From contig SFEG01000001.1 of NCBI GenBank assembly GCA_004558025.1, positions 62,001-126,000 on the forward strand: DNA of 64,000 nt, given 5' to 3'. Under the pieces are notes generated by a model. It was not told where the DNA came from. It saw only the letters and a list, made by a program, of their open reading frames with translations, and searched no databases. The stretch comes from Clostridiales bacterium (GTDB lineage: Bacteria; Bacillota; Clostridia; Oscillospirales; Oscillospiraceae). Positions 1 through 9,953 of this stretch are shown piece by piece. Position numbers and translations under genes: made by a program. Each line of letters begins with the position of its first letter. The stretch's first letter is position 1.

Positions 1-627
1 GATGTCAATCCCCTGCAGGATCTCGACGTGCCGAAGATTCCTAACAAGTTGCCGAGATACCTGACTCTCCCCGAAGCACAGGCCCTCCTCTCCTCTGTCG
101 ACGGAAAAAATAAAGAGCGAGATTACTGTATACTGTGTATATTCTTAAATTGCGGCCTGCGTATATCCGAGATCGTAGGGCTGAATCTGTCGGACATTCG
201 AGTTGATCATATAAGAGTGTTCGGCAAGGGCAGCAAGGAGCGCGTTATTTATATAAATGATGCCTGTGCCGAGGCTATAAATCAGTATCTTGCAGTCAGA
301 AAAGGCATTGCAGCGATCGATAAAAACGCGTTGTTTTTGTCTAACAGGCGCACTCGTATGAGTCGTGAGGCGGTGCATAGTATGGTGAAAAATTCACTGC
401 GCAGAGCCGGTCTGGATGCCGAAAAATACTCGTCGCATAAGCTGAGGCATACGGCGGCGACGCTTATGCTGCAAAACGGAGTTGATGTGCGAACACTGCA
501 GGAGCTGTTGGGGCACGATAATCTGAACACCACGCAGATATACACGCATGTTGACAATTCAGAGCTCAGGATAGCTGCCGAGGCTAACCCTCTCGCCCAC
601 TTTGAGCCCGATGGCGAAAAAGACTAA
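1..627 (+). CDS. Tyrosine site-specific recombinase (XerC/XerD type), 5' end cut off
   Basis: The reading frame is open from base 1 and runs to TAA at 625-627, so 208 C-terminal residues are present and the N-terminal SAM-like domain lies outside the window. Counting from the GTG codon at 28, the full catalytic set is visible: R45 (GLRISE), K67 (GKGSKER), H137-x-x-R140 (HKLRH), H163 (LGH) and nucleophile Y172 (QIYTH). This is the layout of Xer/phage integrase enzymes, which cut and rejoin DNA through a 3'-phosphotyrosine. The length after the first Arg and the closing HVDNSELR-like segment fit a chromosomal XerC/XerD dimer-resolution enzyme. No att or dif-like site or mobile cargo follows it, so an integrase of an upstream element is possible but less likely. 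The GTG at 28 is not the true start because the frame continues upstream. Confidence 0.85.
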   Translation, partial: DVNPLQDLDVPKIPNKLPRYLTLPEAQALLSSVDGKNKERDYCILCIFLNCGLRISEIVGLNLSDIRVDHIRVFGKGSKERVIYINDACAEAINQYLAVRKGIAAIDKNALFLSNRRTRMSREAVHSMVKNSLRRAGLDAEKYSSHKLRHTAATLMLQNGVDVRTLQELLGHDNLNTTQIYTHVDNSELRIAAEANPLAHFEPDGEKD

Positions 628-655
628 TGGATATTATCCATTAGTCTTTTTCAGT
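617..655. terminator. Bidirectional intrinsic terminator between convergent genes
   Basis: Bases 617-633 pair perfectly with 635-651 (17 bp, A-tract on one side and T-tract on the other). The stem overlaps the last codons of the recombinase gene and sits 20 bp past the end of the oppositely oriented P-type ATPase homologue. It can therefore stop transcription from either side. The stem is AT-rich, so its strength is uncertain. Confidence 0.75.
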
Positions 656-670
656 ATTTTTTGCGTTTTT

Positions 671-2308
671 TCAATTATCATCGGCATCATCAGTCTGCAG
701 GTCAGCCGCAGGTAAGCGGACAACGTTCAGCACGCCGAAAATCGACGCGGCAAAATCAAGCATCACAATAAACCAGAGCGTTGCTCCGCCGGTGAGTGCG
801 AGCACTACCAGAATAAGCTTTATAAAAGCTGTGAATATCAGGTTCTCGATTGAGAGCTGTTTTACCGTATGCGCCGATGTATATGCTACAGGCAGTCCGA
901 AAATTCCAACGTTGCTTGTCTGGATATCGGCACTGTCAAATGAAGAGCCCACCTTCGCGTCGATGTCCGCAGCTGTGTGATACTCAAGATTCTCGGCGCT
1001 TATGTACATAAGCTTCTCATCGGGAGCCAGCTGCTCTTTGCATTTTTGGATTATATCAGCCTTCTCCGTAAAGCCGCACTCATAGTGAAGCTCATCGACA
1101 CGAAGTGATTTAGCAAGCTTTTCACTCACTTCCCTGCCATCCTCTGTTACGAGTATGCTCTTGATATTGCCCAATGCGGCGAAATCCGAGATAACACTTT
1201 CCGCGTAAGGATTGACCTTTTCTTTTAACGTCAGACTGCCGGCATACATGCCGCCAATAGCCAGATAAAGGACATATCCGTTTTTACGCTCGACATCAGG
1301 AATGATGATGCCTTTTGCGTCGAACAGCTCACGCGTTCCCAAAAGAATATGTCTTCCCTGCAAAAGTATCATCATTCCGCAGCCCGGGATATCTTTAAAA
1401 TCAGATATGTAGGAAGGAATTATATCTCCGCCGTAGGCGCTTACGATGGGAGCTGCAAAACGCTGCTCGGAGGAGTACGCGGTATAAGCCGCGAGCTTAA
1501 GGAAGCTCTCATTGTCAAGCAGAGGTGAACTGACTGACGTAAGCTTAGGCGCACCGTCCGTAAATACATCAGCTTTGTCGTATATGACCGCTGACAGATT
1601 TCCTGTGTTTTCAAGCGTTTTCGCGTCTTTAACAAATACGCCGTATTCCGCCGAGCGGCTGAGCCCGGAAAGTGAATACACGGGGAGCGCCGCCAAAGCC
1701 GATATGGGCACGGCGGCGACGGCAAGCATACTTCCGCGGCGAATGCTCATTACATACGTCATATCGGTGATGAGGGGCACGACCGCGGCAAATAAAACGC
1801 CTACTATGAAAGCTGCCTTTGAAAACAGCTCAAAATACGGCAGATACTTTGCCATGATCGAATTCTCAGCGCCGGCAGGGCTACTGAGTATGCTTCTGAG
1901 CCTAAGGCTGCCTTCCCTGTCATTGACGGAAACGGCGGAATAGAATCCTTGGCGGGTTTTCCTGATGACAAGATTTAAGCATGTACGCCCCAGCTGATAA
2001 ACTGCGAGCATAACAATCGTTTCAATATAGCAGCCAACGCAAAAGCACGCGATAGCGCATAAGCAGATAAGCAGCTGATCGTTAAGATAGTCTCGCTTTC
2101 TCAGCGCTTTATCGGCCGCATCCAAAATTATATCAAAACCGCTTATCAGAGCCGCCGCAGCGAGTATAAGTACCGACAGGAAGGCGGATGCATTTATAGA
2201 ATATGCCAATATCAGCAGCAAAACAGACAAAAACGCCCGAACGACGGTCACGATGTCCTTCGCATAGCCGCCGGTTTTGCGGTTTTTAGATGTATGTGCT
2301 TGAGCCAT
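671..2308 (-). CDS. Degenerate P-type ATPase homologue (probable pseudoenzyme)
   Basis: This 545-residue membrane protein has the overall order of heavy-metal (P1B) ATPases of the CadA/ZntA group: paired N-terminal membrane segments (about 26-56 and 78-106), a central pair (about 163-215), a soluble P/N-domain-like region (about 235-460) and a final pair (about 490-525). The catalytic signatures are lost. The phosphorylation motif DKTGT reads D244-KADVF. The CPx ion site is replaced by AAVPIS (198-203). TGD is TEDG (388-391). GDGxNDxP is absent (GSSFDSADI instead), and the actuator domain with TGE is collapsed to about 40 residues. The frame is intact and the start has a strong AGGGAGGTG ribosome site, so this looks like a maintained protein rather than decay. 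It follows fba by 33 bp on the same strand. The function is unknown; ion pumping is unlikely. Confidence 0.75.
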   Translation of the reverse strand: MAQAHTSKNRKTGGYAKDIVTVVRAFLSVLLLILAYSINASAFLSVLILAAAALISGFDIILDAADKALRKRDYLNDQLLICLCAIACFCVGCYIETIVMLAVYQLGRTCLNLVIRKTRQGFYSAVSVNDREGSLRLRSILSSPAGAENSIMAKYLPYFELFSKAAFIVGVLFAAVVPLITDMTYVMSIRRGSMLAVAAVPISALAALPVYSLSGLSRSAEYGVFVKDAKTLENTGNLSAVIYDKADVFTDGAPKLTSVSSPLLDNESFLKLAAYTAYSSEQRFAAPIVSAYGGDIIPSYISDFKDIPGCGMMILLQGRHILLGTRELFDAKGIIIPDVERKNGYVLYLAIGGMYAGSLTLKEKVNPYAESVISDFAALGNIKSILVTEDGREVSEKLAKSLRVDELHYECGFTEKADIIQKCKEQLAPDEKLMYISAENLEYHTAADIDAKVGSSFDSADIQTSNVGIFGLPVAYTSAHTVKQLSIENLIFTAFIKLILVVLALTGGATLWFIVMLDFAASIFGVLNVVRLPAADLQTDDADDN

Positions 2309-2341
2309 TGCAGCACCTCCCTGCTATGTTTTAAAACCGTG

Positions 2342-3277
2342 TCAGGCCTTGCCGTCGCAGCCGAGAACGTCGGTTATCTTGTGTGCCACCATTGCCTTTA
2401 TTGCTGCTCTTGCGGGCTTAAGATACTGCCTTGGGTCAAAATGATCGGGGTGTTCGTTGAAGTATTGGCGGATCGTAGCCGTCATCGCGAGGCGAAGATC
2501 GGAGTCTATGTTTATTTTGCAGACGGCCATGGAGGCAGCCTTGCGCAGCTGATCCTCGGGAACGCCGATAGCGCCGGGCATGTTGCCGCCGTTTTCGTTT
2601 ATCATCTTGACAAATTCCTGGGGAACGGAGGATGAGCCGTGCAAAACTATCGGGAATCCGGGCAGGCGTCTTTCGACATCCTCAAGAATGTCAAATCTGA
2701 GCTGAGGCTTCGTGCCGGGTTTGAACTTATATGCGCCGTGAGAGGTGCCGATAGCTATTGCGAGAGAATCGCAGCCTGTGCGATCAACAAATTCCTGCAC
2801 ATCCTCGGGACGGGTGTAGGACGAGTCCTCAGCTTTTACGTTGACCTCGTCCTCTATCCCCGCGAGAGTACCGAGCTCAGCCTCAACGACAACGCCGTGA
2901 TCGTGAGCGTACTCAACGACCTGGCGGGTAAGCGCGATATTATCTTCGAATGGCTTGGATGAAGCGTCTATCATTACGGAGGTAAAGCCGCCGTCAATGC
3001 AGGATTTGCATAGCTCAAAGCTGTCGCCGTGGTCAAGATGGAGAGCTATGGGAAGACCCGTCTCTTCTACTGCTGCCTCAACAAGCTTTATCAGATAGGT
3101 GTGGTTTGCATATGCGCGCGCACCCTTGGATACCTGAAGAATGAGCGGAGCGTTGAGATCGGCCGCAGCTTCGGTGATACCCTGCACGATCTCCATATTA
3201 TTAACATTGAATGCACCGATGGCGTAGCCGCCCTTATAGGCCTTTTCAAACATTTCGGTTGTGGTTACGAGTGGCAT
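2342..3277 (-). CDS. fba: Class II fructose-1,6-bisphosphate aldolase
   Basis: It cleaves fructose-1,6-bisphosphate to glyceraldehyde-3-phosphate and dihydroxyacetone phosphate in cytosolic glycolysis, and runs in reverse in gluconeogenesis. The 311-residue chain has the class II zinc aldolase marks: catalytic D82 with zinc ligand H83 (LDHGD), E134 (AELG), zinc ligands H180 (TSHGAYKF) and H213 (LHGSSS), and the phosphate-binding NID at 256-258. I chose the ATG at 3277 because AGGAGG lies 8 bases upstream and the product begins MPLVTTTEMF like homologues; the open frame extends 13 codons further. It is transcribed divergently from pfk through overlapping promoters and is followed by the P-type ATPase homologue. 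Confidence 0.95.
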   Translation of the reverse strand: MPLVTTTEMFEKAYKGGYAIGAFNVNNMEIVQGITEAAADLNAPLILQVSKGARAYANHTYLIKLVEAAVEETGLPIALHLDHGDSFELCKSCIDGGFTSVMIDASSKPFEDNIALTRQVVEYAHDHGVVVEAELGTLAGIEDEVNVKAEDSSYTRPEDVQEFVDRTGCDSLAIAIGTSHGAYKFKPGTKPQLRFDILEDVERRLPGFPIVLHGSSSVPQEFVKMINENGGNMPGAIGVPEDQLRKAASMAVCKINIDSDLRLAMTATIRQYFNEHPDHFDPRQYLKPARAAIKAMVAHKITDVLGCDGKA

Positions 3278-3333
3278 AGTAGATCCTCCTGTAAGAAAAA
3301 TAGTGATATTGCACAATTTTTTTAAAAATCATA

Positions 3334-3362
3334 TTTATTATAAACCTAAAACATGTTATAAT
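3334..3362 (+). promoter_or_regulatory. Extended -10 promoter of pfk
   Basis: TATAAT at 3357-3362 is preceded by TG at 3354-3355, giving the TGnTATAAT extended -10 form. The -35 position (TTTATT, 3334-3339) is poor, which suits an extended -10 promoter. It points toward the TTG start at 3394 and overlaps the fba promoter over almost its whole length. Confidence 0.6.
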
Positions 3363-3365
3363 CAA
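3337..3365 (-). promoter_or_regulatory. SigA-type promoter of fba
   Basis: On the minus strand TTGATT (3365-3360) and TATAAT (3342-3337) are separated by 17 bp. The -10 is a consensus match and the -35 matches in four of six positions. Its -35 overlaps the -10 of the divergent pfk promoter. It would give a leader of about 50 bases ahead of fba. Confidence 0.65.
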
Positions 3366-3393
3366 TAATCATTACATAAATGGAGGCGTAGTT

Positions 3394-4680
3394 TTGGATA
3401 ATTTTTTTGACCCGCCGCTGATTGGCGCGTGTATTTTTGGCCAATCGGGCGGACCTACGGCAGTTATCAACGCAAGCGCATACGGTGTTATAAGAACAGC
3501 ACTTGACAGCGACGTTATAACTAAAGTATACGGTGCCGCATATGGCATTCAGGGTGTACTTAACGACGAGCTTTACGACATGGGCGAAGAAGAAGATTAC
3601 GAGCTCAAGCTTCTGCTTAATACGCCGTCATCTGAACTGGGATCGTGCAGATATAAGATGAAAGATCCCGACGTTGATGACAGCGACTATAAAAGAATAC
3701 TTGAGATATTCAAAAAGTACGACGTCAGGTACTTTTTCTATAACGGCGGCAACGACTCCATGGACACCTGCAATAAGATAAGCAGATACATGGAGAAAGT
3801 CGGATATGACTGCCGCGTTATGGGCGTACCGAAGACCATAGATAATGACCTTTTCGGAACCGACCATTGCCCCGGCTTCGGCAGCGCCGCAAAATTTATA
3901 GCTACCTCCTGCATGGAGGTCGGAAAAGATACAGACGTTTATAATACAGACATGGTCACGGTCATTGAGATCATGGGGCGTCATGCCGGCTGGCTGACAG
4001 CCTCGGCAGCGCTTGCGACGGAGTACGGCAACGGCTGCGGACCCGATCTTATTTATCTCCCGGAGCGAGACTTTGATCTTGATCAGTTCACTGATGACGT
4101 TCTGAAGATAATGAAGCAGAAGCGCAACGTACTTGTTGCCGTATCCGAAGGACTTCACTACGCCGACGGCACGTTTGTGTCCGAGGCCAAAACCTCGGGA
4201 ACCGATGGATTCGGCCACGCTCAGCTTGGCGGACTTGCCGTTAAGCTTGCCAACTATCTTAAAGAACGGCTCAATCTTAAAAAGGTTCGCGGCATTGAGC
4301 TCAGTCTGCTGCAGCGCAGTGCAGCTCACATCGCTTCTGCGGTGGACATTGAGGAGGCCTATCGCGTCGGCAAATACGCGGTTGAAGCCGCAGTCAGCGG
4401 TGCTACGGGGCAAATGGTCGCGCTTGAGCGCGAAGATAACCTGGGACTGTATTCCTGCAAGCCTGTACTGCTGTCGCTCAACAGTGTTGCAAACTATGAA
4501 AAGAAGGTTCCTCTCGAGTGGATAACCGAAGATGGTAACTATGTTACCAATGAATTTATAAACTATGTACTCCCTCTTATTCAGGGAGAACCGAAAATCC
4601 CTCGCAGTAATTCCCTCCCCCGCTACGCTCGACTGAAAAAGGTCAGAGCCAAGCTGCGCGAGGAAGCTCTTGCGGATTAG
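3394..4680 (+). CDS. 6-phosphofructokinase, probably pyrophosphate-dependent
   Basis: This 428-residue protein phosphorylates fructose-6-phosphate in glycolysis. N-terminal GQSGGPTAVIN (16-26) binds the phosphoryl donor. The segments GGNDS (118-122), PKTIDND (146-152) and MGRHAGW are the active site. In the family, Lys in the PKTIDND motif (here K147) and a non-Gly residue after GGN/GGD mark PPi-dependent enzymes, while ATP enzymes have GGDGS and PGTIDND. PPi use is therefore likely, inferred from these residues only. The start is TTG with GGAGG eight bases upstream; no ATG lies close by. It is divergent from fba and followed by a hairpin terminator. Confidence 0.9.
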   Translation: MDNFFDPPLIGACIFGQSGGPTAVINASAYGVIRTALDSDVITKVYGAAYGIQGVLNDELYDMGEEEDYELKLLLNTPSSELGSCRYKMKDPDVDDSDYKRILEIFKKYDVRYFFYNGGNDSMDTCNKISRYMEKVGYDCRVMGVPKTIDNDLFGTDHCPGFGSAAKFIATSCMEVGKDTDVYNTDMVTVIEIMGRHAGWLTASAALATEYGNGCGPDLIYLPERDFDLDQFTDDVLKIMKQKRNVLVAVSEGLHYADGTFVSEAKTSGTDGFGHAQLGGLAVKLANYLKERLNLKKVRGIELSLLQRSAAHIASAVDIEEAYRVGKYAVEAAVSGATGQMVALEREDNLGLYSCKPVLLSLNSVANYEKKVPLEWITEDGNYVTNEFINYVLPLIQGEPKIPRSNSLPRYARLKKVRAKLREEALAD

Positions 4681-4691
4681 CTTATATTCAT

Positions 4692-4731
4692 ATAGCCACA
4701 GTTTTGACGTTTTCGTCAAAACCGTGGCTAT
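4692..4731 (+). terminator. Hairpin after pfk
   Basis: Bases 4692-4709 pair with 4714-4731 around a TTTT loop: an 18-bp stem with one A.C mismatch, starting 12 bases after the pfk stop. The following bases (ttattatg) are only partly T-rich, so termination may be incomplete. Confidence 0.6.
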
Positions 4732-4766
4732 TATTATGCTAAATAGCACATATTAATTATGCAATA

Positions 4767-4847
4767 TGATATAAAGATGGCATTAATGATTGAGTTATTC
4801 TATAGTCAAACGGTGCATAATATGCTAACATATAAGCATTATTTTTT
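4767..4847 (+). promoter_or_regulatory. Putative promoter and leader hairpin of the symporter gene
   Basis: TGaTATAAA at 4767-4775 is an extended -10 candidate with no good -35. About 40 bases downstream, 4817-4826 pairs with 4835-4842 (one bulged A) and is followed by TTTTTT, directly before the GGAGG of the symporter gene. This resembles a weak attenuator hairpin. Both calls come from motif reading only. Confidence 0.35.
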
Positions 4848-4859
4848 GGAGGAATAGTA

Positions 4860-6104
4860 ATGCAGAAAAAACGTAAAATCAATTTAGCCGGTTGGATAAT
4901 CATCGCAATGTTCGCCGGCATCGCAGTAGGCTTTTTATTCCTGCTGGCGGCTCCCAAGAGCACGTTTACTACTGAGTATCTAAAGCCTTTCGGAACTATC
5001 TACATAAATCTGCTCAAGTTTATGGTCGTTCCCGTTGTCTTGTTTTCCATAATGGACGGCGTTATATCTCTCAACGACCTCAAGCGTGTCGGCAGTGTCG
5101 GCGTAAGAACATTTATTTACTACATGTGCACAACTGCTGTTGCTGTTGTCATCGGTCTTGTTGTAGTTAATTGCTTTAAGGGCTTCTTCCCTGTTTTGGA
5201 CGCAAGCGTCAGGGACTCGCTTGAGTATACGGCGACCGAAGCTCCCAAAGTCATGGATGTTATAGTAGGCATATTCCCCGATAACCTGTTTAAACCCATG
5301 GTAGAGGCAAATATGCTGCCGGTCATCTGCATAGCTATATTCTTTGGAGCAGGTATACTTGCGGCCGGAGATAAGGGCAAAAAGATCGGCGAGCTCGTAA
5401 ACTGCATGAATGAGGTCACCATGAAGGTCCTCATGATGATTATAAACCTCACTCCGATCGGCGTGTTCTGCCTGATGGCCGACGTTGTTGCCGTAAACGG
5501 TGCAAAGATAGTCGGTTCGCTGGCACTCGTTGTCGGTGTCGCTTACATAGGCTATATTCTGCATGTCATCATCGTTTACGGATGCAGCATCAAGTTCCTT
5601 TCCGGAATGAGTCCGATAGCATTTTTCAAGGGCCTCGCTCCTGCTATGCTGACGGCATTCACGACTACATCTTCCAACGCTACCCTGCCGATCAATATCG
5701 AGTGCTGCAACGAGATGGGTGCGGAGCCCGAGATCAGCTCATTTGTTCTGCCTCTCGGTGCCACTATCAACATGGACGGTACCGCAATCTATCAGGCTGT
5801 ATGTGCGGTGTTTATTGCCTGCTGCTATGGTGTAGATCTCACTCTCGGCCAGATGGCAATGATAGTTCTTACCGCGACGCTTGCATCCGTAGGTACTGCC
5901 GGCGTATCCGGTGCGGGCATGATAATGCTCTCTATGGTTCTTATGTCTGTCGGATTGCCTGTTGAGGGTATTGCTATCATAGCCGGTGTCGATAAGCTAT
6001 TCGATATGGGGCGCACAACGCTCAATATCACCGGCGACGCTACCGCAGCAATGTGGGTCTCCAAGGTCGAGCGTCAGAAGATGACCGCAAAGGCAGCAAA
6101 ATAG
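4860..6104 (+). CDS. Dicarboxylate/amino acid:cation symporter (DAACS/GltP-DctA family)
   Basis: This 414-residue inner-membrane carrier moves acidic amino acids or C4-dicarboxylates with Na+ or H+. It shows the family's fold: six N-terminal membrane helices, then re-entrant hairpin 1 with TTSSNATLP (269-277), helix 7 with NMDGT (304-308; the Asp and Asn take part in cation binding), hairpin 2 (GTAGVSGAG, about 345-353) and helix 8 with DMGRTTLNITGD (382-393). These C-terminal motifs hold the substrate site. The exact substrate cannot be told; R385 of DMGR is compatible with an anionic side chain. ATG start with GGAGGA nine bases upstream. It is probably monocistronic, between the pfk hairpin and a strong terminator. 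Confidence 0.9.
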   Translation: MQKKRKINLAGWIIIAMFAGIAVGFLFLLAAPKSTFTTEYLKPFGTIYINLLKFMVVPVVLFSIMDGVISLNDLKRVGSVGVRTFIYYMCTTAVAVVIGLVVVNCFKGFFPVLDASVRDSLEYTATEAPKVMDVIVGIFPDNLFKPMVEANMLPVICIAIFFGAGILAAGDKGKKIGELVNCMNEVTMKVLMMIINLTPIGVFCLMADVVAVNGAKIVGSLALVVGVAYIGYILHVIIVYGCSIKFLSGMSPIAFFKGLAPAMLTAFTTTSSNATLPINIECCNEMGAEPEISSFVLPLGATINMDGTAIYQAVCAVFIACCYGVDLTLGQMAMIVLTATLASVGTAGVSGAGMIMLSMVLMSVGLPVEGIAIIAGVDKLFDMGRTTLNITGDATAAMWVSKVERQKMTAKAAK

Positions 6105-6117
6105 GCTATAGGATGAG

Positions 6118-6150
6118 AAATTCCCCCGTAATGTACGGGGGAATTTTTTT
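6118..6150 (+). terminator. Intrinsic terminator of the symporter gene
   Basis: A 13-bp perfect stem (6118-6130 with 6134-6146, core TTCCCCCGTA) with a 3-base loop is followed by T7. It also lies at the 3' end of cotJC on the other strand and may serve that gene, although the T-run is weaker in that direction. Confidence 0.85.
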
Positions 6151-6742
6151 AATCAAATGCGGGATTTACAGCGTAGAAGTTTTTCGCGTCCAGCTTCTCG
6201 ATCGCCTTTCTGAGTCCCTCGCCGAATCGCTGGTAGTGAACGACTTCGCGCTCGCGCAGGAACTTGATAACATCGTTAACATCAGGATCGTCGGAAAGTC
6301 TTAGAATATTGTCGTAGGTTGTTCTTGCCTTTTGCTCTGCGGCCATATCCTCGCTCAGATCCGTTATAACGTCCCCTTTTACCTGCATCGTTGCCGCAGT
6401 CCATGGCGTACCCGAGGCAAACTGTGGATAAACACCTGCGGTGTGGTCAACAAAATAAGCCTCAAAACCGGCCTTCTTGATCTCCTCGGGGGTCATTTTT
6501 CGAGTGAGCTGGTGGACTATTGCCGCTACCATTTCGAGGTGGCCGAGCTCTTCGGTGCCGATATCCGTGAGTAACCCCTTGAGCTCCGGGTAAGGCATGC
6601 TGTATCGCTGGCTGAGATATCTTAAAGATGCTCCGAGCTCGCCGTCCGGACCGCCGTACTGCGTCAAAATGAATTTCGCGAGCGCCGGATTGGGATTTGC
6701 TATCTTGACAGGGTATTGCAGTTTTTTCTGATAAATGAACAT
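6149..6742 (-). CDS. cotJC: Spore coat protein CotJC, manganese-catalase family
   Basis: The product is 197 residues with a ferritin-like four-helix fold of the dimanganese catalases. The dimetal ligands of the family are all present: E35, E65, H68 (EELGH), E136 (AAEQ) and H169 (REVVHYQ). It may break down hydrogen peroxide; in Bacillus it is built into the inner spore coat with CotJA and CotJB. The start ATG at 6742 overlaps nothing but lies 2 bases after the upstream gene's stop, with AAAGGAGGG inside the end of that gene, so the two are translationally linked. Mother-cell expression is inferred from a sigma-E-like promoter ahead of the operon. Confidence 0.93.
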   Translation of the reverse strand: MFIYQKKLQYPVKIANPNPALAKFILTQYGGPDGELGASLRYLSQRYSMPYPELKGLLTDIGTEELGHLEMVAAIVHQLTRKMTPEEIKKAGFEAYFVDHTAGVYPQFASGTPWTAATMQVKGDVITDLSEDMAAEQKARTTYDNILRLSDDPDVNDVIKFLREREVVHYQRFGEGLRKAIEKLDAKNFYAVNPAFD

Positions 6743-6744
6743 TC

Positions 6745-7188
6745 TCAGCCCTCCTTTTTAGCGCAATAATCCCATGGCCAGGGGTTCTTGAGCCAGGTAT
6801 AGCTCTGAGCCTGGCTCATATCCTGCTGCGTCAGAGGGCCATACAGCTTAACGTATTTTTCCTTCGTGGTCTTTGACAGATTGAGGACGTTTTTATACAG
6901 TTCGAACGCGTCCTCGTCCTCGCTGTGAGTGTCAAGATACAGCGCCAGCTCGTGAGCGACAAAGTCAAGCGCCATTACCTCACCCAGGGGCGTACCGGTC
7001 AGATCGCCGGTGTTGACCATATTCATAAAAGGCAGGTCGAGTCCCGGAAACAGAGTTCCTCGGCTGAGTGACTCGCCATTACTGTATATCGGCTTAACCG
7101 ATTGCTGCATCGGGACATAAGCCATTGCAAGCGGCGCGCATGACGGGAGCATTCCCTCTTTGAAGCCGCAGTTTTTGTTTTCATCCAT
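6745..7188 (-). CDS. Fused spore coat proteins CotJA-CotJB
   Basis: One 147-residue frame carries both small coat proteins that are separate genes in Bacillus. Residues about 10-55 match CotJA (CAPLAMAYVPMQ, YSNGESLSRGTLFPGLDLPF) and residues about 65-142 match CotJB (ALDFVAHELALYLDTH, KLYGPLT, WLKNPWPWDY). A short linker (NTGDLTGTPLGEV) joins them and no stop or frame change separates them. ATG at 7188 is chosen because AAAGGAGGA lies 8-9 bases upstream. CotJC follows 2 bases after the stop. The conserved YGPLT and PWPWD motifs suggest both halves are functional. Confidence 0.9.
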   Translation of the reverse strand: MDENKNCGFKEGMLPSCAPLAMAYVPMQQSVKPIYSNGESLSRGTLFPGLDLPFMNMVNTGDLTGTPLGEVMALDFVAHELALYLDTHSEDEDAFELYKNVLNLSKTTKEKYVKLYGPLTQQDMSQAQSYTWLKNPWPWDYCAKKEG

Positions 7189-7213
7189 TAGTGCAGTCCT
7201 CCTTTGCAAGCTC

Positions 7214-7242
7214 ATTATATGGGAGGACAAAATTATTTGTGA
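7214..7242 (-). promoter_or_regulatory. Candidate sigma-E promoter of the cotJ operon
   Basis: On the minus strand TCACAAA (7242-7236), a 14-bp spacer and CATATAAT (7221-7214) resemble the mother-cell sigma-E consensus (TCATATT, CATACAAT). The -10 matches in seven of eight positions; the -35 is weak. The cotJ operon of Bacillus is sigma-E dependent, which supports the call. Confidence 0.45.
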
Positions 7243-7274
7243 AACGAAAACGCGCCGTCTTAAAGACGGCGCGT
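7241..7274 (-). terminator. Intrinsic terminator of the murD-ligA operon
   Basis: Perfect stem 7250-7261 with 7263-7274 (ACGCGCCGTCTT and its complement; the real loop is about four bases) lies 5 bp beyond the ligA stop. It is followed on the minus strand by a T-rich stretch (tttcgttt). Confidence 0.8.
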
Positions 7275-7278
7275 CAGC

Positions 7279-9923
<2,645 letters not shown>

Positions 9924-9938
9924 GAGACCACCCCATGT

Positions 9939-9946
9939 ATTATATG
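9939..9946 (-). promoter_or_regulatory. Possible sigma-E -10 element ahead of yunB
   Basis: CATATAAT is identical to the -10 proposed for cotJ and lies 16-23 bases upstream of the yunB start. The -35 region is poor (AAATGCT), so this is tentative. It would let yunB be expressed in the mother cell apart from murD. Confidence 0.3.
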
Positions 9947-9953
9947 CTCATTT

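Noticed and set aside
671..2308. Reading the P-type ATPase homologue as a working metal exporter
   Set aside because: The phosphorylation, hinge and ion-binding motifs are all missing, so the pump function cannot be supported.
2294..2635. 113-codon plus-strand frame across the fba/P-type ATPase gap
   Set aside because: Overlaps the conserved aldolase C-terminus in antisense and has no start signals.
3628..4749. 373-codon minus-strand frame opposite pfk
   Set aside because: Fully covered by a well-supported phosphofructokinase on the other strand; no domain or ribosome site.
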